DNA of 64,000 nt from Lepidodermella squamata. Lineage: Eukaryota > Gastrotricha. The translations under genes were made by a program, and so were the position numbers. The notes below the pieces were generated by a model. It had not been told where the DNA came from. It ran no database searches and worked only from the letters and a program-made list of their open reading frames with translations. The stretch covers positions 4,898,001-4,962,000 of the forward strand of contig JBLDXI010000015.1 of NCBI GenBank assembly GCA_047495785.1, given 5' to 3'. This document shows, one piece after another, positions 1-11,053 of this stretch; position 1 is the stretch's first letter; each line of letters opens with the position of its first letter.

Positions 1-1
1 T

Positions 2-2220
2 TGCCTAGCGAGAACGAATCCGCTTTTCATTGACAGCTACACTGAAATACTGGGTGCCGTTCTTCGTCTTCAGCGGCTTGTGATCCTAGATCTTAATAGT
101 GGCAGCAAACACACAAGCGTCCCCGATTTCATAGCTGGTGCCGTTCAAGCTCATGAAGTCACGCGTCTTATCCCGGTGCCATCATTACTCAAAGCTCTTC
201 TTGAGCTTCCTGATGCAGCTGCAAAATTAGCGACTTTGCGACTAGTTGTCAGCAGTGGCGAGGCTTTACCTTCAGAATTGGCAAAATCCTTTTTTCGAAC
301 ACTTTCGTCGATTAAAGGAGGCCAGCCGCGCCTAGCGAATTTTTACGGTTCAACCGAAGTTACGGGCGATGTAACTGCGTCAATCTTCGCCAGCGAGGCT
401 GACGTAACAGCTCGCACTGTCGACGGTTTTCTGTCAATAGGTCGGCCGGTTCACAACACAACGGTTTACGTATTGGACGACGAATTCAACATGCTGCCTT
501 TCGGTGAAACTGGCAACATCTACGTATCTGGGGAGAACGTGTGCATCGGATTCGTAGGTGATTCTGGAAGTTACTCCGATCGGTTCCGTCGAAAGCCTGA
601 CTATATGAGCCATCTAGGCTGGGGCGATAGGTTGATCAGCATGGGCGACCTCGGTCGCATCGTTCCAGGTGGAGAATTGTGTACGTTGATGCGCGCTTTT
701 TATTAAGAAATATGTATAGTTTCCTACCTAGTTTATTGTGGTCGAAGCGACTCGATCGTGAAAATACGCGGAAATCGGGTATCGACAATTAGCGTAGAGA
801 ATGCTCTCAAAACGATTCTTCATACGATAATGCGCGAAAAACCGCCGGCAGCCAAGTTTACACCCCATTGCCGCGTTATTGCTGTCGAAAGCAAATCAAA
901 TGCTACATGTCGGCTGGCTGGCTTCTACGAAACCTGGCCTGAGGCGGCAGTTTGTCTTCGTCCAGATAACATTCGAAACCGATTATCACGGTTCCTGGCA
1001 TCTTACGCTGTGCCTGAATTGCTATTTCCGATTGAGCTTGGCAAGTTCCCCATTCAACCAGCTACAGGCAAGACTGACCAGCGAGCTCTAAAAGCAATGG
1101 CGGCAGAACAAAGTAACGAAGCTTTGATTGAAGATTCAGATCTTGCGCTACTCAAGGCGAACAACGACGATCTACAATCATCGTTGGAAATTGTCCGCGC
1201 TGTTGCTGCACATACCCTAGCTGTGCCGGTCAGGAAGGTCGTTATGGAAGCGACATTCTTCAATCAAGGCGGCAATTCGCTGTCTGTAATTCGGGCTGTA
1301 ATTGCGCTGAAGAAAATCGGCTTCGAGAACGCTACTGCCGACATGCTTCTTTCGCGTAACAACACGTTGGCGGATGTTGCAAAACTTTTAATTGCGAAGC
1401 ATCAAGTCAAACAAGAAGAATGGGCGAAACCAGACTGGCTGGACCTTGTAAGCATCCAGGACCTGACAGAGAGTCAAACGAACCAGGTGAAAGAAGGGCT
1501 GGTGCATGCCTTTATCTCTAATGAGCCGCTGGCTGTTTATTTTCATGTTGACAAAGAAGGTAATTTCAATTTTTTATCTTTTATTTTGTTCTCACTCGCA
1601 TTTTGCATGCTTCAAGTTCTTATGCGACATGTTAACGCTACGTGGCGTATATGCGTTGAATCCGGTGAACTTTCATTCGCTGCAATCGACCTCCGATTGT
1701 CTGGAGATGCCGCTGTAATTGGATGCAATTTGAACGCCGATTTAACTGTAGAGGACAGTATTGATAACTGGAAGGGAATTGAGCCTATTTGTTGCATCTT
1801 GGGAGAAACAGATAAGCCTGCATTCGACAAAATAACAAGATTATTCGCAGTCGATGGCGCAATTCCCAAGGGAGTGGTAGTGAACAACCGAATGCTTTAT
1901 GTTGACTCGAAATGTTCCTCTCATGATGCCTCGGAGGTTTTTTCCGGATTGGAGCACGAGCTGATTAAAAGGAGCCGTAAACAAGGTTACAAAATGATCA
2001 CAGCCGTCAACACTACCGCAGCAACCCAGGTAAAAGTAGTGCCCAGACTGAAATTATTCCTTAATGCCTCGTATTTTCGCAGGTGATGGAACGCGATATT
2101 CTTGGTTACGTGGATGAGAACCAGTTGTACCCTAAGCAATTTCAAACCCCCGATGGCAAGTTCCCGTTCAGCGATGCTCCAGATGACTATGCACTACATT
2201 CCATGTCCTTGCTGCTGTAA
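2..2220 (+). CDS. Ebony-like NRPS-type enzyme, 3' part (adenylation, carrier and amine-selecting domains)
   Basis: The gene is 5'-truncated by the window edge; I join 2..680, 732..1559, 1617..2029 and 2083..2220. The first exons carry the C-terminal half of an AMP-forming adenylation domain: YGSTEVTGDV, GDLGRIV, then GRSDSIVKIRGNRVS formed across the 51-nt first intron, and ATGKTDQ with the catalytic Lys. A phosphopantetheine carrier domain follows, with the GGNSLSVI attachment Ser. The last ~190 residues end in QLYPKQF..PDGKFPFSDAP and resemble the GNAT-like amine-selecting domain of insect Ebony rather than the PQQ repeats of AASDH. Ebony joins beta-alanine to biogenic amines in the cytosol, so amine conjugation is the likely role, but the substrate is inferred. 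The second intron (57 nt) has no in-frame stop, so its retention would also keep the frame. The gene converges on the minus-strand coiled-coil gene 246 bp downstream. Confidence 0.75.
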
Positions 2221-2466
2221 AATGCCAGATTCTAACAAAAATTTATCTTTGTTATCATAATTTACTATAATTTATCTGATGCTATCCATTTCTTTATTCT
2301 CAGCCCGCCACGTTTTACGCTTGTTTCTAAAATAGTTATTCGAAGCAAAAAATGGTTTTTATTGCGTCAGGTAAAGTGAAATTGTCAACAACTGTGCATC
2401 ACGATGAATCACAAAAACCGACTTGAGCAAGGTGTTATAATGGCTAATATAGTAAAACAAGCGAGA

Positions 2467-3640
2467 TCAATGCGACGAGTTACTGAAAGAAGTTGAAGTT
2501 TGAACAGCGGCAAGATGACGCCTCAACCGAACCAGGCCATCGTCCGCACTCTGAAGCGCCGAGTAGAATTCCGAATGGGTTGAGGTAGATAAAGGGGCGG
2601 AAGACGTTGCAACGGGGTCACAATGGCAATCAACCGAGGGCGTAGTTTTCGAGCTGACAAGTGTCGAAGTCGGCGCCAAATCTTCTTTAGACGGCGACTC
2701 AGATTCGGCCAATAAACCAGATGTAACAGGCAGTAAAAGATGCCGTAAATTCGGGTATTTTGCCAAAGGCGACGATTTACCAGCCACGGCGGGAGGGGCT
2801 GGTTTCGGGGTCGTCACTACTGGTTCAACCACAGCTGGTTGCCTCAAGCTGAGTGGCAATGAATTTGAATCAGCGGACCTTCGCGAAGATGTCGAATAAG
2901 CGGCTTGCTGCCTCTTCAGCAATGCGTTTTCAGCTCGAAGTTCGACCAGCTCACGATCCGCCTCGGCCGCAGCCATTCGAAGTTCTCGAACCTTTTCCAA
3001 CAACAGCGCCAATTCGTTCGCAACATTTGTTGAACCAGTCGAGTTGAGCTTCGATAACCGATCGCCGCCGACAGGGCTACTCGTGCCTATCGGCCGAATT
3101 CTGCCGTTGGCGCTGTGCCGTTGACGACCGGCTTGTTGCTGATTCGACGAGTCACGTTCTGCGATCAAAAATTCACTTTGCGGCAGGTTTCGAATGCATT
3201 CGACTAGCGAGTGCAGGGAGGCTGCGGACATTTCAACAGCTTCACATGCGACCTGAACCTTTTCCGAGGCGTTCAGGCAGCAGTTCAAATCAGGCATTTT
3301 GTGCCGGTTCAGTCCGTGGGAGGTCGCGAGGGACCAATGAAATGCGTTACTGTTAGATGGTGTAACAGTCGCGATCACGTTTTGAAGGCCTCTCGAAGAT
3401 TTCGCCGCATTATCCCCCGTTTGAGTCATCGCATTGTTGTACGTGGCTGTAACCGCTTTCCGCCGTGGTTGCTCATCTGGCAAAACAAAATTGAATAGAT
3501 ATATATAGCTATAAGAGAGAAGAGTGGTTACCCTGGCGATGTTGATGACTGCGGCTGCAGGTATTCGATTTCGTTGTTTTTTCAGCTGGGCATGGCGCTT
3601 TCGACGCGACAGCTCGGCGTTGCTGCACAGGCAACACCAT
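2467..3640 (-). CDS. unrecognised Ser/Thr-rich coiled-coil protein (372 aa)
   Basis: I join complement(2467..3476, 3532..3640). The ATG at 3640 directly follows an in-frame stop, and the 55-nt intron with GT and AG ends restores the long frame. The N terminus is basic and Gln/Arg/Lys-rich. A predicted coiled coil of about 40 residues in the middle has leucines in heptad-like spacing (ELALLLEKVRELRMAAAEAD), and a second short amphipathic helix lies near the C terminus (DDGLVRLRRHLAAV). The rest is low-complexity Ser/Thr/Pro. I do not recognise the family. Exon 1 is also open in another frame (CEFEWCCLC...), which would need the intron to be retained; I prefer the spliced form because it gives a start codon. 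The gene lies just downstream of NUP98-96 in the same orientation. Confidence 0.55.
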
Positions 3641-3994
3641 TCAAACTCACATAAAACCTTCTATTAATACGAAAAATCAAACTATATCGTTTTATTGTCA
3701 ATGTTCAAAACACAGTTGATGACTATTATAGTGCCCGAATTTTTATTCGTAAATTTTAGCACGTTGAGCAATGCCAGAAGTATCAGGACACAAATCATTG
3801 CTAGTGTTTTAAAGAAAAAGAGAACGAACAAGTAACCGGTTCTCAGCGTCGCTAACTGAAAGGCTGATTCGATAGAACACGGAAAGAATAACAATGCATC
3901 TGATAATTTTTTTAAATCGCCATCGTTTTCGTCACTGTGAATCAATTATATTTAAAAATTGGTGCAACTATGTATTTTTACTTCTTTTTTTTCG
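3641..3994. other. intergenic, AT-rich
   Basis: A short AT-rich gap between the NUP98-96 stop codon and the coiled-coil gene. The open frame on the minus strand here is hydrophobic, Phe/Leu-rich and intron-like. It does not resemble the missing C-terminal part of NUP96. Confidence 0.5.
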
Positions 3995-6900
3995 TTAATT
4001 TTCGCCAGTGGATTGAGTCCAGAACTGCAGTAAATGATCCACCTCGGCCTGGCTCCGCCCCAAGCTGTCCGCAACCGCCTTTGTGATAGCTGGTAACGGC
4101 TGGCCACCACGAGTGACCAGCTTAATCGCCGTGGCCATAGTCACCTGGGCGAATGCCGGCGACTGGGAGCCGCTGAAACAGCCGGTGACGGCGAAGGCTC
4201 GCAGCAGCAGCCACGCCAGCATGTCTCCATCACCGGAAATCGCCCAGCCGTCGTCGCCAATCGACCCGCTGTCGGCTGCACTCTGCTGGACGGCGGCAAC
4301 AGCACGTAATAAATGGTTGACCACAGATTCCATGTCGGTTTTAGAATAAACCAACAGCAGGTCGTATGCTGCCGCGTCCATGCCACGCGCATTTTTAGGT
4401 GGCAACGCATTGGGCGCGTAATTCTCAGGGTACTGGCTTTGAAACATGTCGTATTCACGAATGGCGTCGGCTAGCGGAACTGACGGCAGGGCGGAGGCGC
4501 CGTATCGCAACTGAGCAGCCAACCCATTTCTCCACCCGAATTTATTCGACGAGTCCTTGCCGAATAGCTGAATCGACAGGGGTCTCGTGTCAACACCGGG
4601 TACGGGCGCACAGTCCATGTATGGGCAATTCGCGGCTAGGGCAATGAGGTGCGCATTTGCCGGATCAGCGGCTAAAAATCTGCGCAAGACGCCGGCCTGG
4701 TCCCAGGTTGACAATTGTTGCTGCAGCAGGGACAGACTAGCCGGGTTTCCGTCAGCCTGGGCCAAAATCAGGGCTAAACGCGGCGAAGTTGCCGCGATTG
4801 TTCGGAGCGCATCAGTTCTACGGCCGAACAATAACTCCGGGCTTATCTGGCTGGATCTAGATTTCGGGTATTGGCCCAGCCAGTCGAGCAACTTGCGTTT
4901 GGCCGATTCATTGTCCCAGGATTTCGACTTTGATTCAGACCAAAGCGCGGCGCACAGGGTGAACAACTTGTGCGCGCAAGCTACAAATGGTATATTAGCA
5001 CTGTCTGCCGAGCAGCACTCGGCAAGGGCAGCAAATATCCCGGTTGAGGAACCCTCGTGCGAGTTGATCACGTCGATGCAACGTGAAATGAAACGATTCA
5101 GCGCAGTTTCAGAACTGCGATCCGGCTCGGGCGACAACGCGGTCACGTGAACGAAGAAGTTGCCCTTCGCGTCTCTTGGCGAGACAATCAGCAATTTGGC
5201 ATCTGTTGAGCCCGGTACGAACGAACAACGCCGGCCCCGGACGTAATAATGGTCTCGAGCTACATTTTCCAATGACACGACTCCGGTCGACTTTCGGGCG
5301 GCTGCGAAGGCCTGAAGCCCGGGAGGCGGGGCGACTGACTCGGTAACTGGCCACTGGACTCGGCGGACTCGCTTACAGCTAGGGCCCTTCGCTTCGCTCG
5401 GCGCTGGCGTTGTCGTTTTCACATGCCTTTCGAGAGTATGCTGCTTCGACAACGCCGCGTCGGCCGAAACGACGACCCCGCCGCCTAGCTGCCGCTCGGT
5501 TTTCGACTGCAAACGTTCGATCCGCTCCAAGAACATCTGAACATCAGCCCCTGTGTTATTCTCAACCATTTCGTCCGGGTCGGCAATAAATGTCCGCCTT
5601 AAAAACGGAGTTTCCGACGGCGTAGCAGCAGCAGCAGCAGCCGATGGGAACTTGGCCTGGGCGGCGGTGAAAGTCGTGTTAACACGATCGAATTTCATCG
5701 CTGTCTGCTGCTGCATCTGCTGCTGCTGATGCTGCACATAGCTATCAGAATCACCCACGACTGCCCCATCGGTCGGCAACAGGCCATATCGGGTGAAATG
5801 AGGCACTTTGATAATCCAAGCCCCGGTATCGGCTCGGTAGTCGATGAATTTAGCACCGAGGCGGCCCGAAATTTCTCGAAGGTAGTCTTTATAACGGCTC
5901 AACGCCTCCGGGGCGCGTGTTGGCGATCGAGTCGCTTTATCCTCCGGGTAAATGCCCTCAAGAGTGAGGGTTGATGGACGGTTGAGACCCTGCCCGACAG
6001 GTGGCTTGATCGTTTCATCAGGGTAGACCACAATTTCACCTCTTTCGATTTCAACTATAAGAAGACGTTTGAATAATTCATTTAAAATCAGCATTAAGAC
6101 TAACTTAGTTGATCTAGATTCAACCCGGTCAGGTTGACACGGCCGTGAAAGACGACGGTGCCAAACCCGGTGCGGCTAACTTCGAACTCATCTGCGAACC
6201 ATTCGACGGCGTCTTCACTGTTTTCGTTGATAGTCGGCTGTAAATCTGCGATTTTCGGCACCGAAGTGTAGCCCGGGCGCTGTAATATCGGCCGCGTTTG
6301 GTGCAAATGCTGCTGGCGCCGTTGCACCGACGACCGAAGGCGGCTCTCAGGGCTGGGCGGAGCTGGTTGTTCGTCAACAAAATCGTCCTGCCACGCGCCA
6401 CCGTCCTGGTTGCTAGCATTCGAAGTATTCGAAGCCGGGGTCTGATGTTCTTCGATTTTAATCAACGGGACGTGCCGATCCGATCGACCACGTGGCGTAA
6501 CCATATTTGCGGTCGGGCGCGGGTTCAGCGGCGTTGAAGACGGCAACTGCATGGAACGGGTGCCCGTCGATTGAATGCGATCTACAAAAGAAGTGTCACC
6601 GACTTCCGGCCGAACAACCGAAATATCGGCACCGAGCAAGCCATGTTCAGCGGTAAGACCTACTCCGCGAGCAGTGGCCGGATTATGCATAGTCACATCG
6701 GGTACGCGGCCTCCTTCTCCAACCTTGTATCAAAAAATCACGTCATTTTTCAAGTTTTATTCACACATCAAATGTAAAGCAATGCGTAATGCTTAGCAAG
6801 CTGGCACATACTAATCCCATACCCATCCTGGCTCAATGATGGAATAGCTGTTCTGGAGGGTGAGTGGGTTATTACACTACATATTAAAATTGAAAAGCTT

Positions 6901-9322
6901 GGATAAATGAAGGATTTTTAAATAAAAATAGCAAGTGGAAATGTATAATGATCAGTAATTATTGGGTATTTTGTCGTATTATTCTGCGTGTGAATGTGAA
7001 AATGTTTAGGCGTTTGCCAAATTTTCACTCACATTTCGGGTCTGGTCGTAACCATCCTCCGTTCCGCTCATATCGACGGCTGAATTATCCATCTGCAGTA
7101 AACAAGAAGAAGAATAAAATTGAACTCGGAAATTCAAGTGTACTTACAGTCATTGAAAATCGTTTAGGAATCAGTTGGCGAATTGAGTGACGCGGCGCCA
7201 ACGACAGGGGTGAAATAACAGACCGGGGCGACGGTCCCTGTTCGACACCCATTTTATTAGGTGACCAACGCGCCGCTCCAGGTACATTTGAAGTGTTGGA
7301 CTGACCGCCATTCCAGCTCAAACCCAGCCGGGAAGCGGTTCCAGTTCCGCTGCCGAAACGCGGCTTCAACTCGAATAAGCCTCCGCCGCTGTGAGGCCTG
7401 GCAGTCATAGTAGTTGACGGTAAGGAGCTAGCAACTGCCAGATTCGAGCGCAAACTTCCGAGCCCGTCGTTTGAAGGCAGCATCGAACGGAAAGAAGACG
7501 ACGATGCTCCCAACTGAATGCCGCTGTCGATGCGCGAAGAGGCACCGGCAGATGAACCTGACGAATTGTCGGAAGGCCCGGCAACAGGTTCCCGGTAAAG
7601 CACTGAATAAGCCGGTTGGCATCGAGCGAGAGAAAGCAGCTTTTGATGAACCAAAGCTTGCATCATAGCCGTAGCGGCTGTCTCCACATTTGTAGACAGG
7701 GAAGCTGCAGGGTTGCCGAAACTTGGAGCTGCCTGTCCCATCGTACCCGCATTCGGGAAGGAGAACATCCCGCCGCTTTGCTGCGGTTGGGATGCTCCAA
7801 ATGCCGAAACTTGACCCGGCGCGCCAAATGATAGCGGCTGAGTTGCCGCTGTTGGCTGTGCGGTGGGTTGACCGAACGGGGCTGTCGAGGTGCCGCCAAA
7901 AGAAAACGGAGCAGTCGTTGCAGTATTACTGGGAGCCGGGGCGCCGAATAGCCCACCGGCAGATGGAGCAGTGCTAGTTGCAGTGTTGAAGAGACCACCG
8001 GGCTGTGCGCCAGGTTGGCCGAAAGTCGATGTAGTCGTCGTCCCCCCAAAGCCAAACGGAGTAGATGTAGCAGGTTTGGCGCCGAAAAGTCCACCGGCTG
8101 GAGCTGTGCTGGTCGCGGTGCCGAACAAAGAAGTTGTTGTGGCTGTAGTTGCTGCTGGAGCTGTCATTGTCCCAAACCCACCGAATGTGGACGTCGCCGT
8201 TGTGCCGAAAGGAGTAGCTGCAGCGGCAGGTTTTGCGCCAAATAGTCCAGTCGTTTGAGGTTGGGCGGCAGGAGCGCCAAAGGAAAAAGCCGTATTGGGC
8301 GCGGAAGTTGTCGGTAGTGACAATGTTGGCTTAGCCGCAGTCGCCGCGCCAAAGGAAAACGGCGCTGCAGTGCCAGTAGGGGCAGTCGAAGCCGCCGGAG
8401 TTGCCGAGCCGAAAAGGCCTCCACCAGCAGGAGCAGCCGGAGTTTGACCAAACGTGAAGCCAGTGGTCGGAGCGGCCGCAGGAGCGGGAGTGCTACCGAA
8501 CAGAGAAGTCTGAGTGGTAGGTGCGCCTGGCGTCGGAGCGCCGAACAACCCACCGGCTGGTTTTGGCGCATTCGCCGCAGTCGATCCAAATAACCCGCCG
8601 GTTGCCGCAGGAGCCGACGTGACACTACCGGGGGCTGCAGCTCGACGGTTAGCCATATAGTCCTCGAGACGCAGCTCTTCCAAACTTTTGCCCTCGTACT
8701 CTTTCATCGAAGTGATCACCATGTGTTTCGTGGTTACCGTCGTTGATAGCGCGCCCTTTTGCGCAGTATCAGTTGCCTGCATTGGAGCAAATTTTATCGT
8801 GGTACCCGAGACTGGCTGTTGGGCTGGCTGAGCGGCTCCAAACGCACCACCAAACAGAGACATTCCGCTTGTAGACGGAGCGTTAGTTGTGGCGGCAGGT
8901 GCTGGTTGGCCAAAAAGTGAAGTTTGAGCCGGTTGGCTGGTTGCAGCTCCAAATGGCGCGACACTAGTTGCAGGGGTGCCAAACAATGAAGTTGAAGCTG
9001 AAGTCGACGGGGTTGCGCCGAAAGAAAATGCCGGCGGTTTAGCTGCAGTGCCGAATCCTCCAGCAGTTGACGTGGCAGTTCCAAAACCACCGAATAGTCC
9101 GCCAGTTGCTTGAGTAGTCGCAGGTTGGGGCGCGGCTGGTTGACCGAATAGCGACGTTCCACCGAATGGCTGTGGTGCTGCTGGCTGAGCGGTTGTAGCG
9201 CCGAAAATTGATGTTGCCTGAGTGGTCGCGGGCTGACCAAATAATCCACCGCTTGCCGTGGCAGCAGGCTGCGACGCAGCCGGGGCGCCGAAGGTGAATC
9301 CTCCGCCGAACATATTTAACAA
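3995..9322 (-). CDS. NUP98: NUP98-NUP96 precursor nucleoporin
   Basis: I join complement(3995..6054, 6105..6723, 7148..9322), 1,617 aa. The first exon is a Gly/Ala/Thr/Pro-rich FG region with many GLFG and FGAP-type repeats. It is interrupted by the GLEBS-associated motif KSLEELRLEDYMANRR (plus-strand 8641-8740), the RAE1-binding type segment. Exons 2-3 form the autoproteolytic domain (GYTSVPKI, NLTGLNLDQL, EIVVYPDE, KPPVGQGLNR, GAWIIKVPHF). Cleavage should fall after HF at residue 1018. The NUP96 part follows, with the alpha-helical LALILAQADGN segment. NUP98 is a mobile FG barrier protein of the nuclear pore, and NUP96 belongs to the Y-shaped scaffold. Two oddities: Thr replaces the usual Ser after the HF site, and the NUP96 part (~600 aa) is much shorter than the ~900 aa of vertebrates. 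Confidence 0.93.
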
Positions 9323-9449
9323 AATCTAGATGAAAAAATGAACAATCTGATAAGGAAAATTCGCTGAGTAAGGCAATGTATATCCGAATGCAGCAATACT
9401 AACAATGAATTGAATACAAAATATTGTGCACAATTGTGAAAGGGCTTTT

Positions 9450-10613
9450 TCATGAACTCTGATGTGCCAGTTTAAGCTGTTCAATCTCAATTTTGAGCAA
9501 TGAATTTTCGTGCTTCAATTTAGCGAGTTCCAATCGCACCCATTGCAGTTCTTTCATTACAACATCGTTAGATAGATTTGCGGAGCTGTGAGATTCAGTT
9601 TTAGCTTGTTTTGCGCGACTTTCAGATTCGGAAAACCCTTCGAATTCACGCTTCCCTGAAACGGAGAAGAGTTGTAATTGAGGTTTCCCGCCTCTAGCAA
9701 CGTTTAATTCCGCGACGGAAGACGATAAAGTAAACGCTGGATTTTCATGTTTGCTATCAAATGGTTCCAACCATGGTGTCTGAGTTGTATTTGAGCCAAC
9801 GACAGGTATGAAAAACTTTTTTGTGGCTGATGACGGCGAAGTAGAAAATGGGTTCGATGTAATATCAAAAAATGGCCCTGGTTTTGGCACGAAAACTGGA
9901 CGATGATAGCGACTTGCCGAGTAATCATCGAATCTTATTTCTTCGAAACTTTTATCAGGAAGTGTTGAAGCATCGGGTCCATCCAAAATACTGATGCTTA
10001 CAATGCCATTATCATTTTCATTCTCATCAGTTTGCTGCCGTGGATTAGAGGTACCATTTTCCACGGTTTTACCAAATAAATTATCTGCTGAGGTTTTCTC
10101 CATGACATCCAGTGATTTGCAGTCGACACCATCTTGGTTCACTATACCTTCAGGCGGAATCTTCAGTGAGACCTTACCATCGGGTTGATCGACAGAACTA
10201 ATATGATTAGGCGGTGCAGAGGATGTAATCGGACTGGTTGCCAAACTTTTGGGTGGCACAAAAATAAAACCACTGGCGATAGAGACCGCTTGAGTTGACG
10301 AAGCAATACCGCGGCTGCCAGAATTGCAGTCCGAGTCCACGAGCGATGGTGGACGAGCAAATGAAAAAGCTAGCCCACTACTAATATCTAAAGAAACGCT
10401 GCTCCTGGCCCCCAAGAACGGCGCGTTATTTTTCATTGACAATGGAAGGTCATCGATGGATGATTTCGATTCCGATGAAGTATGAAATGGTTCGATGTCG
10501 TTAACTTTATTCGCATTGATTCCTTGCGATTCATTTGGTAGGGGTCCCAATGAAGACGGTACAACAGGCGATTGGGCACTGTTTAATTGCCAGAAAAATC
10601 CTCTCTCAGACAT
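9450..10613 (-). CDS. NUP98-like protein with a GLEBS-type motif and a C-terminal leucine zipper (387 aa)
   Basis: A single exon starting at ATG 10613. The middle carries KSFEEIRFDDYSASRYH, which aligns with KSLEELRLEDYMANRR of the NUP98 gene 127 bp downstream. Scattered Phe-containing dipeptides (NLFGK, FSFARP, LQLFSV) look like remnants of an FG domain, but regular GLFG repeats are absent. The C terminus is a heptad coiled coil (ELQWVRLELAKLKHENSLLK). The simplest view is a diverged tandem relative of NUP98's N-terminal part. By homology with the NUP98 GLEBS it may bind RAE1/Gle2; this is inference. It is in the same orientation as NUP98-96 and could share control with it. A separately evolved GLEBS protein is the alternative. 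Confidence 0.6.
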   Translation of the reverse strand: MSERGFFWQLNSAQSPVVPSSLGPLPNESQGINANKVNDIEPFHTSSESKSSIDDLPLSMKNNAPFLGARSSVSLDISSGLAFSFARPPSLVDSDCNSGSRGIASSTQAVSIASGFIFVPPKSLATSPITSSAPPNHISSVDQPDGKVSLKIPPEGIVNQDGVDCKSLDVMEKTSADNLFGKTVENGTSNPRQQTDENENDNGIVSISILDGPDASTLPDKSFEEIRFDDYSASRYHRPVFVPKPGPFFDITSNPFSTSPSSATKKFFIPVVGSNTTQTPWLEPFDSKHENPAFTLSSSVAELNVARGGKPQLQLFSVSGKREFEGFSESESRAKQAKTESHSSANLSNDVVMKELQWVRLELAKLKHENSLLKIEIEQLKLAHQSS

Positions 10614-11053
10614 ATATTGTACCTAGTTACAAAACAATAAAATACATTCCGAAATACATTCTGACATTACGCAAAATATTAATTGAATTGAGAAATGCCA
10701 GGCGCTTGAGGGTAAGACTTTTCATAAGAAGACTGAAGTAACAAGGTTCAAGGCGCAAGGGGAATTTTTTACAATCTCCAATTTATTTTGGAAGTGGGTT
10801 TGAGCTTTTTCAAGAATAAACGACTATTTCAAATGAGACCGAAGTTATTACATATCACTTATCACTTAATGTGTTTGGTTACTGACAACATAAACGAATT
10901 AAACCAATCACCAATTCCGCTAGGTACTTGTTAACTACTCAATTGGACAAAAACAGCCACCAGCGGCAACGCATCGCATCAACGAATAGCACAGAACGTA
11001 AGCTCGTGATCAACGGTCAACGTCAGTCTCAGTTTCAGTTTCAGTTTTGAATC

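Noticed and set aside
3682-3945. Minus-strand frame considered as the missing NUP96 C terminus
   Set aside because: Phe/Leu/Ile-rich, intron-like, no similarity to NUP96 helices and no in-phase splice sites.
7890-8258. Plus-strand open frame rich in Val/Pro/Ala opposite the NUP98 FG repeats
   Set aside because: It is the antisense shadow of low-complexity FG-coding sequence.
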